From: UBA4615 sp044368415
GTDB lineage: Bacteria; Pseudomonadota; Gammaproteobacteria; Burkholderiales; Burkholderiaceae_E
Direction: 5' to 3'
NCBI GenBank assembly: GCA_044368415.1
Contig: JBIPLJ010000014.1
Span: 13,159 to 77,158 of the forward strand
DNA: 64,000 bases
The stretch's first letter is position 1; every line of letters starts with the position of its first letter. Positions 1 to 7,705 of the stretch are shown here, one piece after another. A program made the translations under genes and the position numbers. Under the pieces are notes generated by a model that saw only the letters and a program-made list of their open reading frames with translations, did no database searches and was not told where the DNA came from.

Positions 1-873
1 CCAGCTCCAGTGCACCCCGGACTGCGCGAACGCCTCGTCCGCCACCACCTGGGCGACCCGTTCGCCGGCGAGTGCCTGGGTCACGTAGCCCTTGGTGATG
101 TGCTTCTGGAACCAGGGAAAGATCCGCTGGAAGGCCGCAGGCGTGTGGCGGAACAGCGCGGTGTCGGCCACGCAGCCCGGATAGAGGGTGCTGAACACGA
201 TCCCGGTGTCGGCATGATGGCGCCGATGGAGCTCGCGGCTGACGATCATGTTGCACAGCTTGCTGTCCTTGTAGGCCTTGCCGGCCTTGAACGGCTTGCC
301 GTCGATCATCGCCACCGGTTCGAGGAATCCGGCTTCGAGTCCCTGCAGGTCCCCGAGGTCGGCCGGTGCCGGGATGGGCACCTTGCCGCCGAACTCTTCC
401 GAGTTGGCCGTCACCGTGCCCAGGGTCACGAGCCGTGCGCCGCGCCCGGGCCGGACCTGCGCGCGGGCCTGCAGTTCGGGCAGCAGCAGGCGGCTCAGAA
501 GGAAGTGCCCGAGGTGGTTGGTGGCCACGCTGATCTCGTAGCCTTCGGGCGAGCGTTGCGGTGCCTCGAGCCGGGGCAAGTAGACGGCGGCGTTGTTCAC
601 CAGTGCATCGAGCGGGCGGTGCAGCGCGCGGAAGGCGTCGACGAAACGCCTGACGCTCGCCTGGGAACCGAGGTCGATGGCCAGCAGCGCATGGCGATCG
701 GCCGGAATGCCGAGTGCGCGGGCGGCCTGCGCGGCCTTCACCAGGTCTCGACATGCCAGCACGACGAACCAGCCGCGTCGGGCCAGCGCATCCGCTGCGT
801 GAAGGCCGACGCCCGACGAGGCACCGGTGACGATGACGGTTGGCGCAGAGGCTGAGTCGAAGAGGGGCTCCAT
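1..873 (-). CDS. por: Light-dependent protochlorophyllide reductase (LPOR), 3' end cut by window edge
   Basis: Reduces the C17-C18 double bond of protochlorophyllide with NADPH in a light-driven step of (bacterio)chlorophyll synthesis. The 291 residues present (family about 320; the C-terminus lies off the window) show a short-chain-dehydrogenase fold: nucleotide-binding TGASSGVG at residues 16-23, NNAAVY near 93-98, and the catalytic YKDSK with Tyr201 and Lys205. LPOR-specific signatures are also visible: VTANSEEFGGK, PIPAPADLGDLQG, KAGKAYKDSKLCNM, YPGCVADT and, near the end, a run ending SGVHWSW. These separate it from generic SDRs. ATG at 871-873 is the start. It is divergent from bchC, 120 bp away, which supports a pigment role. 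LPOR is otherwise known from cyanobacteria, plants and some aerobic anoxygenic phototrophs, so horizontal acquisition is likely (inference). Confidence 0.93.
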   Translation of the reverse strand, partial: MEPLFDSASAPTVIVTGASSGVGLHAADALARRGWFVVLACRDLVKAAQAARALGIPADRHALLAIDLGSQASVRRFVDAFRALHRPLDALVNNAAVYLPRLEAPQRSPEGYEISVATNHLGHFLLSRLLLPELQARAQVRPGRGARLVTLGTVTANSEEFGGKVPIPAPADLGDLQGLEAGFLEPVAMIDGKPFKAGKAYKDSKLCNMIVSRELHRRHHADTGIVFSTLYPGCVADTALFRHTPAAFQRIFPWFQKHITKGYVTQALAGERVAQVVADEAFAQSGVHWSW

Positions 874-914
874 TGCGGTAGTCTCGCACGGCGTGGCGGC
901 CGTCACGGCCGACG

Positions 915-977
915 CCCCCGGTCTTCACCCCCGGTCTTCACCCCCGTCTTCATCCTCCGTCTCCACCTTCGTCTCCA
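915..977. repeat. Degenerate 12-13 bp direct repeat, five units, in the por/bchC divergent promoter region
   Basis: Units begin at about 915, 928, 941, 953 and 966. The first two are identical (CCCCCGGTCTTCA), the third has lost one base, and the last two are variants (TCCTCCGTCTCCA, CCTTCGTCTCCA). The plus strand is almost pure pyrimidine apart from a periodic G and A. No TGT-N12-ACA (PpsR/CrtJ type) site was seen in the 120-bp gap. The repeat may bind a regulator or simply be slippage-prone DNA. Confidence 0.8.
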
Positions 978-993
978 CCGTTGCGGACCTCGC

Positions 994-1944
994 ATGACCC
1001 ACGCTCACGCCATCGTGTTCGACGCACCGCAATCCCTGTCGGTACGTGAACTGGAACTCAAACCGTTCGAAGCCTCGGACCTGGAGGTCGAGGTCAGTTT
1101 CAGCGGCATCAGCACCGGTACCGAACGGCTGCTGTGGGACGGCACCATGCCGCCGTTTCCAGGCTTGGGCTATCCGCTGGTCCCGGGTTACGAGACCGTC
1201 GGCACGGTGCTGCGGGCGGGCGAGAGCGCCTCGGTACAGGTGGGCAGCCATGTCTTCATCCCCGGGTCCTACGCCTTCGTCGGCGTGCGCAACCTCTTCG
1301 GCGGTGCCGGCTCGCGACTGATCGTTCCGCACGATCGCATGGTGCAGGTGGCCCCGGAGCTCGGGCCCCGATCGGTCCTGCTGGCACTGGCCGCCACGTG
1401 CTACCACACCGTGGCGCTCGGAGGGGTGCGCGAGCCGCTCGTTGCCCCCGATCTGATCGTCGGCCATGGCGTGATGGGGCGGCTCCTCGCCCGGATCACC
1501 CTGGCGCTCGGCATGCCTGCCCCCACGGTCTGGGAGACCCAGCCGGCGCGGCGCACCGGCGGCACGGGCTACCCGGTCGTCGCACCCGAGGACGATGTGC
1601 GCAAGGACTACCGCGCGATCTACGACGTGAGCGGCGATGCCACCTTGCTCGACACCCTCATCGGGCGCCTGTCCCCGGGCGGCGAGGTGGTGCTGGCCGG
1701 GTTCTACAAGCAGGCGCTGAGCTTCGCCTTCGCGCCGGCTTTCATGCGCGAGGCGCAGATCCGGGTCGCGGCCCAATGGAAGAAACACGACCTGCTGGCG
1801 GTGACCGCGCTGGTGGAGTCGGGCGCCCTGTCGCTGGACGGCCTCATCACACATGCGATGGACCCGGCCCGTGCGCGCGAGGCCTACGAAGTCGCCTTCG
1901 GCGATTCTCACTGCCTCAAGATGATGATCGACTGGAAGGCGTGA
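994..1944 (+). CDS. bchC: Bacteriochlorophyllide dehydrogenase BchC
   Basis: Zinc-less medium-chain dehydrogenase that oxidises the 3-hydroxyethyl group of the chlorophyllide/bacteriochlorophyllide intermediate to 3-acetyl during bacteriochlorophyll a synthesis. The 316-residue length is normal. Signatures: SGISTGTERLLWDGTMPPFPG and LGYPLVPGYETVG in the N-terminal half, the nucleotide-binding VGHGVMGRLLAR, YDVSGDATLLDTLIGRLSPG, then FMREAQIRVAAQWK and SGALSLDGLITH. The ATG at 994 has only a weak ribosome-binding site. It is divergent from por. The usual partners bchX, bchY and bchZ are not downstream; instead a broken ORF and a convergent unrelated gene follow, so this looks like a cluster boundary. 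Confidence 0.95.
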   Translation: MTHAHAIVFDAPQSLSVRELELKPFEASDLEVEVSFSGISTGTERLLWDGTMPPFPGLGYPLVPGYETVGTVLRAGESASVQVGSHVFIPGSYAFVGVRNLFGGAGSRLIVPHDRMVQVAPELGPRSVLLALAATCYHTVALGGVREPLVAPDLIVGHGVMGRLLARITLALGMPAPTVWETQPARRTGGTGYPVVAPEDDVRKDYRAIYDVSGDATLLDTLIGRLSPGGEVVLAGFYKQALSFAFAPAFMREAQIRVAAQWKKHDLLAVTALVESGALSLDGLITHAMDPARAREAYEVAFGDSHCLKMMIDWKA

Positions 1945-1946
1945 GC

Positions 1947-2009
1947 GTGAGCCGGGTGGGCTTCGTCGGCGCCACGGGGTCGATCGGGCGCGCGGTCGAA
2001 CGAACCCGC
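1947..2009 (+). pseudogene. Truncated ORF with a Rossmann-like N-terminus after bchC
   Basis: Two bases after the bchC stop a GTG opens a frame reading VSRVGFVGATGSIGRAVE, a glycine-rich nucleotide-binding start such as those of NAD(P)-dependent epimerase-like reductases (the GATGSIG string also occurs in DXP reductoisomerase). After about 17 codons the frame runs into the 3' end of the convergent gene and has no family-like sequence. I read it as the leftover first codons of a bchC-coupled gene lost by rearrangement. The parent family cannot be fixed from so few residues. Confidence 0.35.
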
Positions 2010-2010
2010 A

Positions 2011-2676
2011 TCACTCCGGATCGTTCAGTGCCTCCGACACCGAATGCGCCGACCGGTCCTGCTGCTCCGCCAGATCCATCCCCAGCCGCAGCACCCGCTC
2101 GATGACCTCTTGACAGGGCTTGGCCAGCGCCCACCGCGCACACCGCAGCGCTCCGTCGAACTCGCCCGCACGACGGAGCAGGTCCACCTCGATGGCGTCA
2201 CCGATGCCCGCCTCCCGACCCGGCGGCTTGCCCGCCGCGCGCGCCATCCGCATGGCCGACACAGCCAGCAGCCTGCAGTGCGCGGCGGCCTCGTCGTCCT
2301 CCTCGTCGTCGGCCACCCAGGCCGCCGACAGCGTCGACCAGAACGCGTCGTCCGGGCGGCCCGCGCCGGCCTGCAGGCGCGCCAGGCACAGGAACTCGCA
2401 GGACGTGTCGGGCAGCGCCGGATCGTCGAGCTGCTCGCGATAGTCCACCTCGATGATGCCGGTCTGCGCACCGGGCAGCAGCGTCGCGAGGTCGCGCGCG
2501 CAATAGCCGCAGCCCGGGCAGCGCTGCACCTGATGCACAAGCGCGCTGCGAGCGATGCCCGGCATCCGCGTGTCGAGGTCGGGGGCGCCGAATGTGTTGG
2601 TGCTGCCTGGGATCACGACCTCGGTGGCGTCGCCACAGGCGGCGCAGCGGACGGTATTGGCGAAGAGCGTGGTCAT
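2011..2676 (-). CDS. Conserved hypothetical protein with two CxxC zinc-knuckle pairs
   Basis: About 221 residues from the ATG at 2676. This start is preferred because the conserved-looking part begins MTTLFANTVRCAACG, while the upstream extension in the same frame is low complexity. Two cysteine pairs (CAACG near residue 10, CPGCGYCA near 50) probably bind zinc. The segment GSTNTFGAPDLDTR between them is a signature I associate with an uncharacterised family of cysteine-rich bacterial proteins. The C-terminal part is acidic and helical and could be TPR-like. No enzyme motif is visible. It converges on bchC and belongs to no operon here. Confidence 0.75.
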   Translation of the reverse strand: MTTLFANTVRCAACGDATEVVIPGSTNTFGAPDLDTRMPGIARSALVHQVQRCPGCGYCARDLATLLPGAQTGIIEVDYREQLDDPALPDTSCEFLCLARLQAGAGRPDDAFWSTLSAAWVADDEEDDEAAAHCRLLAVSAMRMARAAGKPPGREAGIGDAIEVDLLRRAGEFDGALRCARWALAKPCQEVIERVLRLGMDLAEQQDRSAHSVSEALNDPE

Positions 2677-2821
2677 GGGGTCCGGGGTGGATGTCAGCGA
2701 GCGCGATGCATTGGGCGAATTGTCGCTTGAAGCGGTGGAGATCCGCGGATCGGTCGGCTCTGTTCGATGACTTCGGTCAGGGTTGATCGCCGCCAAGTGG
2801 GTGTGTATCGTGTGTATCTCT

Positions 2822-2902
2822 ATGCGCCGACGCCATTTCTCGAAGGATCGAGCGCACAGGATTGTCCCCACCCAGGCCGAAACCGATTCACACGTGCCAT
2901 GA
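2822..2902 (+). pseudogene. Probable hicA toxin remnant
   Basis: A 26-codon ORF (MRRRHFSKDRAHRIVPTQ then eight more residues) whose TGA overlaps the ATG of the downstream hicB-like gene (ATGA). The frame is open upstream to about 2771. Read through, it resembles the HicA core, where a GW-type turn is followed by GSHHHF and a V-T-V-P strand: here KWV, RRRHF and RIVP occur in the same order. Most of HicA is missing, so an active toxin is unlikely. A 9-bp direct repeat (TGTGTATCG / TGTGTATCT, 2802-2819) lies just upstream and could be an operator relic. Confidence 0.35.
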
Positions 2903-3294
2903 GATACCCCATCGCCATCAAACCCGGTACGCGTCGACGCGCCTGGGGTGTCGTCGTTCCCGATTTGCCCGGTTGCTTCTCGGCTGCCGACTCCGGTGTC
3001 GACGAAGCGATCGACAAGGCTCGTGAAGCGATCGCGGTCTGGATCGAGGCAGCGGTCGATGCGGGCGAGGCGATCCCCGTGCCGTCGTCGATCGATGCGC
3101 TTCGCAAGTCACCGGACTACGAAGGCTGGATCTGGGCGGTGGTCGACGTGGATCCGGAGATCCTCGACGAGACGGTCGAGCGGGTGAACATCACGCTTCC
3201 GCGTCGGGTGCTCGCGCGGCTTGACGCGAAGGCGCGGCGGGCCGGGGCGACGCGGTCGGGGTTCATCGCGCAGCTTGCTCTGGCGGCGAAGTGA
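2899..3294 (+). CDS. hicB: HicB-family antitoxin
   Basis: 131 residues. The N-terminal half is the partial RNase H-like HicB fold (YPIAIKPG, WGVVVPDLPGCFSAADSGVDEAIDKA); the C-terminal half is a DNA-binding ribbon-helix-helix segment (VNITLPRRVLARLDAKARR, TRSGFIAQLA). In HicAB systems this protein masks the HicA ribonuclease and represses its own promoter. Here no intact hicA exists; only a decayed upstream frame overlaps the start codon. The gene may be an orphan antitoxin or a stand-alone repressor. The ATG at 2899 fits the family N-terminus. Confidence 0.85.
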   Translation: MRYPIAIKPGTRRRAWGVVVPDLPGCFSAADSGVDEAIDKAREAIAVWIEAAVDAGEAIPVPSSIDALRKSPDYEGWIWAVVDVDPEILDETVERVNITLPRRVLARLDAKARRAGATRSGFIAQLALAAK

Positions 3295-3358
3295 GGCTGG
3301 TGTCGTGCGCAGCGAGCCAGGCCCTGTTCCAGTCGATAGCGGTGCGAAACAGTTCTGA

Positions 3359-3394
3359 TCATCCCCGAGCTGGGGATGCTGATTCTCTTTTTTT
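3359..3394 (+). terminator. Rho-independent terminator after hicB
   Basis: Inverted repeat CATCCCC-GAGCT-GGGGATG at 3360-3378, extendable by a few pairs, followed by GATTCTC and a run of seven T. It lies 65 bp after the hicB stop. The rest of 3295-3616 is AT-richer than its surroundings and shows no convincing gene. Confidence 0.6.
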
Positions 3395-3616
3395 GCATCG
3401 GTGCAATGAGAAGGCTTTGGCCGATCCGCTCTACCAGAACCTCGGACGTAGCCACGGGGTAGTCCGCTGGCGAGCGTACCGCCTGGCTGCCGCCGATCGT
3501 CGAGATCTTCGAAGTCTGTCGAGTCGTTCATCTCTCCCGTCGATGGCCGCGGTTCTAGACCGGGCGCTCCAAGAATATCCGTTGAGCGGCCTGTGACGCG
3601 CTGGAGGCCTCCCCCC

Positions 3617-4915
3617 TCAATCGATCACCACCATCCTCCCGAACGGCACCTCGACCCCCGCAGCCCCCTCCGGCACCGCCCAGATCACCGGCCACCTCGG
3701 CCTGAAGCGCGCCGGACCGTCGAGGTCCGTCAGCACGACGCCGATGTCCGGCCGCGCCGCGTCGGCGGCCTCGAGCAGCGGCGTGAAGTCCGTGCCGCCG
3801 CGGCCCTGCACGGTCAGCACGGGCAGCCGGACCTCGTCCGGTTCGAAGTGCTCGATGCGCCGCACCCGGTCGTCGCCCACGACCAGCACCAGGCCGGCCT
3901 CGGCGCGCCGTGCGATGGCCTCGATCTCGCGCATGAAGCGCTCGAGCAGCGTGTCGTCGATGGAGCCGGACACATCGGCGATGACGGCCAGCCGCGGCAC
4001 GCGGCGGCTCGAGGTGGTGCCGGGCTCGAAGGGCATGCGGTGCCCGGCGCGGGTGCGCCCCTGGTTGGCGAGCCAGGAGCGCGAGGGCCGCGACCACGAC
4101 AGCTCGGGCCGCGGCGCCAGGCCGCGTGACAGGCGCACGCGCAGGGTCTGCTCCCACGGCGTACGGCTGCGCGGGAGGTCTGCGCCGAGCGAGCGCAGCA
4201 TCGAGTGCAGGCCGTCGCCGGCGTGCGCGCGCACCAGGCGCTCGGCCCATTCGCGCAGGCGTTCGGCCTCGCCTTCGGGGGGCTCGCTCTCGGCGGCGCC
4301 CGTCATCAGGTCGACGGGTGTGTCGCCGCCCAACGCGCGCACGCGGGCGGCGCGCGGGCCGTCGCGGCGCGGCTCGCCGTCGTTCTTCGGCAGGCGGTCG
4401 TCGAGGGTCCGATACAGGCGCTCGACGTCCCAGGCGGCGAGCAGACGCGCGGGGTCCTCGTGGACGGCGAGGGTCGCGACCAGCAGGCGCTCGAGGGTGA
4501 CGGCGTCGTCGGGCAGGCGCAGCCAGGCGACCTGGCCGAGGGTGGTGTTGACGATCGCGTCGGCGCAGGTGTTGAAGAGCTTCGTGTCGACGTCGCCGAT
4601 CCTGCGGCGCAGCGCGACGAAACGCTGCACGTGCCGCAGCGCGACATGCAGCACGGCATGTGCGACGAGGCCGGCCTGGCGCTCGACGGGCAGGGCCTCG
4701 AAGGCAGCGCCGTAGCGCAGAGTCTCGCCGTCGGTGACAAGCGGCGGGGCATCGACGTCGGTAGGGGTGTCGGTGCGAGCCGGCAGGTCGATGTGCCGCA
4801 CCCACAGCGCGAGGCCGCCGGTGGACGGCGCGTGCTCGACCATCCGCTCGACGGCCCGGGTGCCGCGGTGCTCGAAGGGGGCGCGCTCAGGCATGGACAT
4901 CAGTCGCCTCGACAT
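3617..4915 (-). CDS. VWA-like domain protein of the DUF2201 (metallopeptidase-like + VWA) family
   Basis: 432 residues. The N-terminal domain (about 20-130) has the metallopeptidase-like segment of DUF2201 proteins, but the zinc-site helix reads HAVLHVALRH, so the usual glutamate of HExxH is alanine. The C-terminal domain (about 310-430) is von Willebrand A-like, with the MIDAS-type DVSGSIDDTL near 325, GRGGTDFTPLLEA and VLTDLDG. Such proteins pair with MoxR AAA ATPases, and the MoxR gene lies immediately upstream. It is the last gene of a minus-strand operon starting at 11136. Alternative starts are Met6 (4900) and Met8 (4894). The loss of the glutamate suggests a binding rather than hydrolytic role. 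Confidence 0.85.
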   Translation of the reverse strand: MSRRLMSMPERAPFEHRGTRAVERMVEHAPSTGGLALWVRHIDLPARTDTPTDVDAPPLVTDGETLRYGAAFEALPVERQAGLVAHAVLHVALRHVQRFVALRRRIGDVDTKLFNTCADAIVNTTLGQVAWLRLPDDAVTLERLLVATLAVHEDPARLLAAWDVERLYRTLDDRLPKNDGEPRRDGPRAARVRALGGDTPVDLMTGAAESEPPEGEAERLREWAERLVRAHAGDGLHSMLRSLGADLPRSRTPWEQTLRVRLSRGLAPRPELSWSRPSRSWLANQGRTRAGHRMPFEPGTTSSRRVPRLAVIADVSGSIDDTLLERFMREIEAIARRAEAGLVLVVGDDRVRRIEHFEPDEVRLPVLTVQGRGGTDFTPLLEAADAARPDIGVVLTDLDGPARFRPRWPVIWAVPEGAAGVEVPFGRMVVID

Positions 4916-5001
4916 CCGCCATGCAGCAGCTTGCCGGTCGTGCTTGTGCGCCGCTCATGTTCATGCGCCGCTCATCCTCACGCGCCGGTCATGCACCACG
5001 C

Positions 5002-6096
5002 CTATGACGCCCGCCGCTCGACATGCCGCCGATACGCGTCACTGTCGAGCACCGCGGTCTCCAGCCCTCGTTCCAGCGCACGCTGCATCAGCAGCTCCAT
5101 CGCCAGGGTCTGCGCCTCGCGGATCGGCAGCGGCTCGCGCTCGGGGGCCTCGGGGAGCTGGTCGATGATCTCGAGCGCGCGGGCCATCGTGGTGGCGTCG
5201 TTCGCGGCGCCGAGCAGGCCGTAGACCATGCCGTACAGGCCGTCGAGCGAGGCGGGCAGACGCGCGGCGGTGTCGGGGCCGGAGCGCGCCGCGAGCAGCG
5301 CCACGACGTCGACCGAGGCGCGCAACTCGCGCAGCACGCCGAAGAATTCGGCGGCGTTGGCTGCACCGATGCGGCCCTGCACGAGGGTGCGCTTGACGCC
5401 CTCGGACACGCCCGACTTCAGCACGTCGGACACATCCTCCCAGCCGCGCGGGCTCGCGCCCACCAGATGGTCGCCGGCAAGCTGGGTCTCGGTGTCGTCG
5501 AGGCGGTCGGGGCGGGTGCGCAGGTAGGCCATCACCTCGGGCGCGAAGCCGCGCTCGACAGCGTGCGCGAGGAAGGCGTCGACGACGGTCTGCACGTTCA
5601 GGTGGAACATCCGGTCGGCGAGCGCGGTGCCCATGTCGTGCACCGCAGCGCCGTGGAAGCTGGCGTTGCCGGCGGCGACGACCATCCAGCCGTCGGGCAG
5701 GCGGTAGTTGCCGACGCGGCGATCGAGGATCAGCGAGTAGGCGGAGACCTGCAGGCGCGGGTCGGCGGCGGTGAGTTCATCGAGGAAGAGCAGGCCGGCG
5801 GGGTCGTCGGGGGCGGGCAGGAACTCGGGCGGGAACCAGACGGTGCGGCCCCGGGTGTCGTCGGCATAGATGGCGCCGCGCAGGTCGACCGGCTCGATGG
5901 TGGTGAGGCGCAGGTCGACCAGCGGCACGCGGTGGTGCTCGGCGACTTGGCGCACGACGGACGACTTGCCGACGCCGCGGGTGCCCCAGAGCATGGTCGC
6001 GCGCCGACGCAGCACGGGGTCGGTGTACTGCTCGATCAGCGCGGCGCGGGCGGCGGCGATCGACATCGGGGGCACGTTCATCGGGTTGGCGGACAT
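5002..6096 (-). CDS. MoxR-family AAA+ ATPase
   Basis: 364 residues. Walker A GTRGVGKSS near 39-47, Walker B LLFLDE near 102, then sensor-1-like VVAAGN and an arginine-containing helix (GTALADRMFHLNV). MoxR ATPases act as chaperones that remodel or insert metal centres and often work with a VWA protein, encoded here directly downstream (86-bp gap). It starts 3 bp after the stop of the preceding membrane-protein gene, so translation is probably coupled. Substrate unknown; the two lipoprotein enzymes at the head of the operon are the obvious candidates (inference). Confidence 0.9.
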   Translation of the reverse strand: MSANPMNVPPMSIAAARAALIEQYTDPVLRRRATMLWGTRGVGKSSVVRQVAEHHRVPLVDLRLTTIEPVDLRGAIYADDTRGRTVWFPPEFLPAPDDPAGLLFLDELTAADPRLQVSAYSLILDRRVGNYRLPDGWMVVAAGNASFHGAAVHDMGTALADRMFHLNVQTVVDAFLAHAVERGFAPEVMAYLRTRPDRLDDTETQLAGDHLVGASPRGWEDVSDVLKSGVSEGVKRTLVQGRIGAANAAEFFGVLRELRASVDVVALLAARSGPDTAARLPASLDGLYGMVYGLLGAANDATTMARALEIIDQLPEAPEREPLPIREAQTLAMELLMQRALERGLETAVLDSDAYRRHVERRAS

Positions 6097-6099
6097 CGG

Positions 6100-7161
6100 T
6101 CAGCGGAGCTCTGCGGTGGCGGGGTTCGAATCGATCGGCATCGGTCGCCATGCATCATCGCGCACGCGGCGCGGCGCGCGCGGCAGGGTGATCCGCGGCA
6201 TCTCGCGCAGGCTGAAGAACAGCGCGAGCAGCAGCGGCGGCGCGTTGAAGATCAGCATCCACACCGGCGATTCGCGCGACAGACCGAGGCTGGGGAACAG
6301 GGCGGCGGCGGCCACCAGCGCGACGACGGCGGTGATGGGCACGCAGCGGCGCGCGGCCACGGACCAGCGCGCGGCGCGCAGGCGTTCGGCGTAGCGCGCG
6401 GGGGGCTCGGAGAGGGTGCGCGCGATGTGCGCGGCGGCGCGGCGCAGCCGTGCTTCGGCGTCGCGGTAACGGGCGGCGCCGCGGCCGCCGAGTCCGGCGT
6501 GGCTGGTCCAGCCGCTGGGGCTCGCATCGAGGCGCGCCCAGCCGCGGCCGAGGACTTCGAGGAGGTCGTCGGGTAGGGCGGCGAGGGCGGGGCCGCGGTC
6601 CGGATTCGCGAGGGCGCCGTCGCCGGCGTCGTGCTGCCCGCCGGGCCCGCCGACGCGCGCATCGCGCACGATGGTGATCTCCGCCGAGATGCCGCTGACG
6701 GTGGGTACCTTCATCGTCATCACCAGGCCGCCCGCGTGCACGATCCCGCGCGAGGCCGCCATCGCGGCGGGCTCGTCGGGAAGGGGGGCCGCGCCTTCGA
6801 GCCTGTGCTCGATTGCGAGCATCCAGCCGGGGCCGCACACGAGCTGGTGCGCGGCCTCGACGGCCTCGACGCGGGCGAGCAGCACGCCCGGCTCGGGGCC
6901 CGAGACCTGCAGCCGTGCGACGGGCCCCTCGCCAGCGGCCCCGAGGGTGCGCACGAGCTGCCAGCCGCCGGCCGGCTGCTGCGCGAGCGACAGGGTCTCG
7001 CGGTGAGCGGGCACGCCCTCGCGCGCGGCGTGCTCGATGGGCCGGAACGCGATGAGGCGCGCGACGCGGTCGCTGGCGGCGAGGTCCACGCGCCGGCCGC
7101 GCCGTGCGAACGGTTCGACGAGCGCGAGGATCTCGTGGTGGGTGAAGGGGGCGGTGTCCAT
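6100..7161 (-). CDS. Uncharacterised membrane protein in the MoxR/VWA operon (probable C-terminal part of a frameshifted gene)
   Basis: About 353 residues from ATG 7161; the frame stays open to another ATG at 7356. A soluble N-terminal region (DTAPFTHHEILALVEPFARRG onward) is followed by two membrane helices near the C-terminus (about 280-300 VPITAVVALVAAAALFPSLG and 310-325 MLIFNAPPLLLALFFSL) and a basic tail. No family recognised. Upstream of 7356 the coding signal moves to the frame of the 7357-7705 segment: deleting one base near 7360 would join the two into one protein of about 534 residues with an added hydrophobic stretch (IFMAPCTGVFGLFGFSGG). It is therefore either a frameshifted gene or the second of two overlapping genes. 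Confidence 0.6.
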   Translation of the reverse strand: MDTAPFTHHEILALVEPFARRGRRVDLAASDRVARLIAFRPIEHAAREGVPAHRETLSLAQQPAGGWQLVRTLGAAGEGPVARLQVSGPEPGVLLARVEAVEAAHQLVCGPGWMLAIEHRLEGAAPLPDEPAAMAASRGIVHAGGLVMTMKVPTVSGISAEITIVRDARVGGPGGQHDAGDGALANPDRGPALAALPDDLLEVLGRGWARLDASPSGWTSHAGLGGRGAARYRDAEARLRRAAAHIARTLSEPPARYAERLRAARWSVAARRCVPITAVVALVAAAALFPSLGLSRESPVWMLIFNAPPLLLALFFSLREMPRITLPRAPRRVRDDAWRPMPIDSNPATAELR

Positions 7162-7356
7162 GCGTGGCGCGGCTCGGGACGCCGATTCTGGACCCGTCGC
7201 GGGAGGAACGGCGGAGATCGCCCCGATCAGCCGCCCCCGAGCCCCGGCGGCAGCGCCCGCCCCGCCCGCGGCGTCCAGCCCGCGGCCAGGCGGCCGCGTC
7301 GCTGCGCCACCACCCGAGAAGCCGAACAGCCCGAAGACGCCGGTGCAGGGGGCCAT

Positions 7357-7705
7357 GAAGATGGCCGCGCGCCAGCACGCAGGTGATCTGCGGATCGGCG
7401 ACGTCGAGGCACAGCCCCTCCTCGCGCAGCAGGCCGGTAGCGGAGCCTTGGCCCGCCAGGCGCGGCGCCCAGGTGCCGAGCTGCGAGGTGATCGCGGCGT
7501 CGCCGTAAGCGGCGCTCGGCACGTTGAGCGCGGCCTGCATAGACACGGTGAACTCGCCCGCGGCGGCGAGCTGGCGGTAGGCATCGAGCACCGCGGGCGT
7601 CAGGCCATGGCCCTCGAAGGCAGCGGTCACGCCGGCGGTGTTGGTCAGGCGCGTCCACCAGCCCCAGCGCGAGCGGATGAAGACCGGGTGCAAGGACCCA
7701 GTCAC
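7357..7705 (-). CDS. N-terminal segment of an uncharacterised protein, out of frame with its apparent continuation
   Basis: GTG start at 7705 overlaps the stop of the metallophosphoesterase gene (GTGA), a typical coupled start. About 115 residues look like real protein (SRWGWWTRLTNTAGVTAAFE, SMQAALNVPSAAYGD, EGLCLDVADPQITCVLA). Beyond 7357 this frame becomes arginine-rich and shadow-like, although it has no stop until 6155, while the neighbouring frame starts to look coding. The likely cause is a single-base indel around 7357-7370, real or a sequencing error. Function unknown. Confidence 0.5.

Noticed and set aside
874..993. PpsR/CrtJ operator (TGT-N12-ACA) between por and bchC
   Set aside because: No TGT/ACA pair at the right spacing is present; only the pyrimidine repeat is seen.
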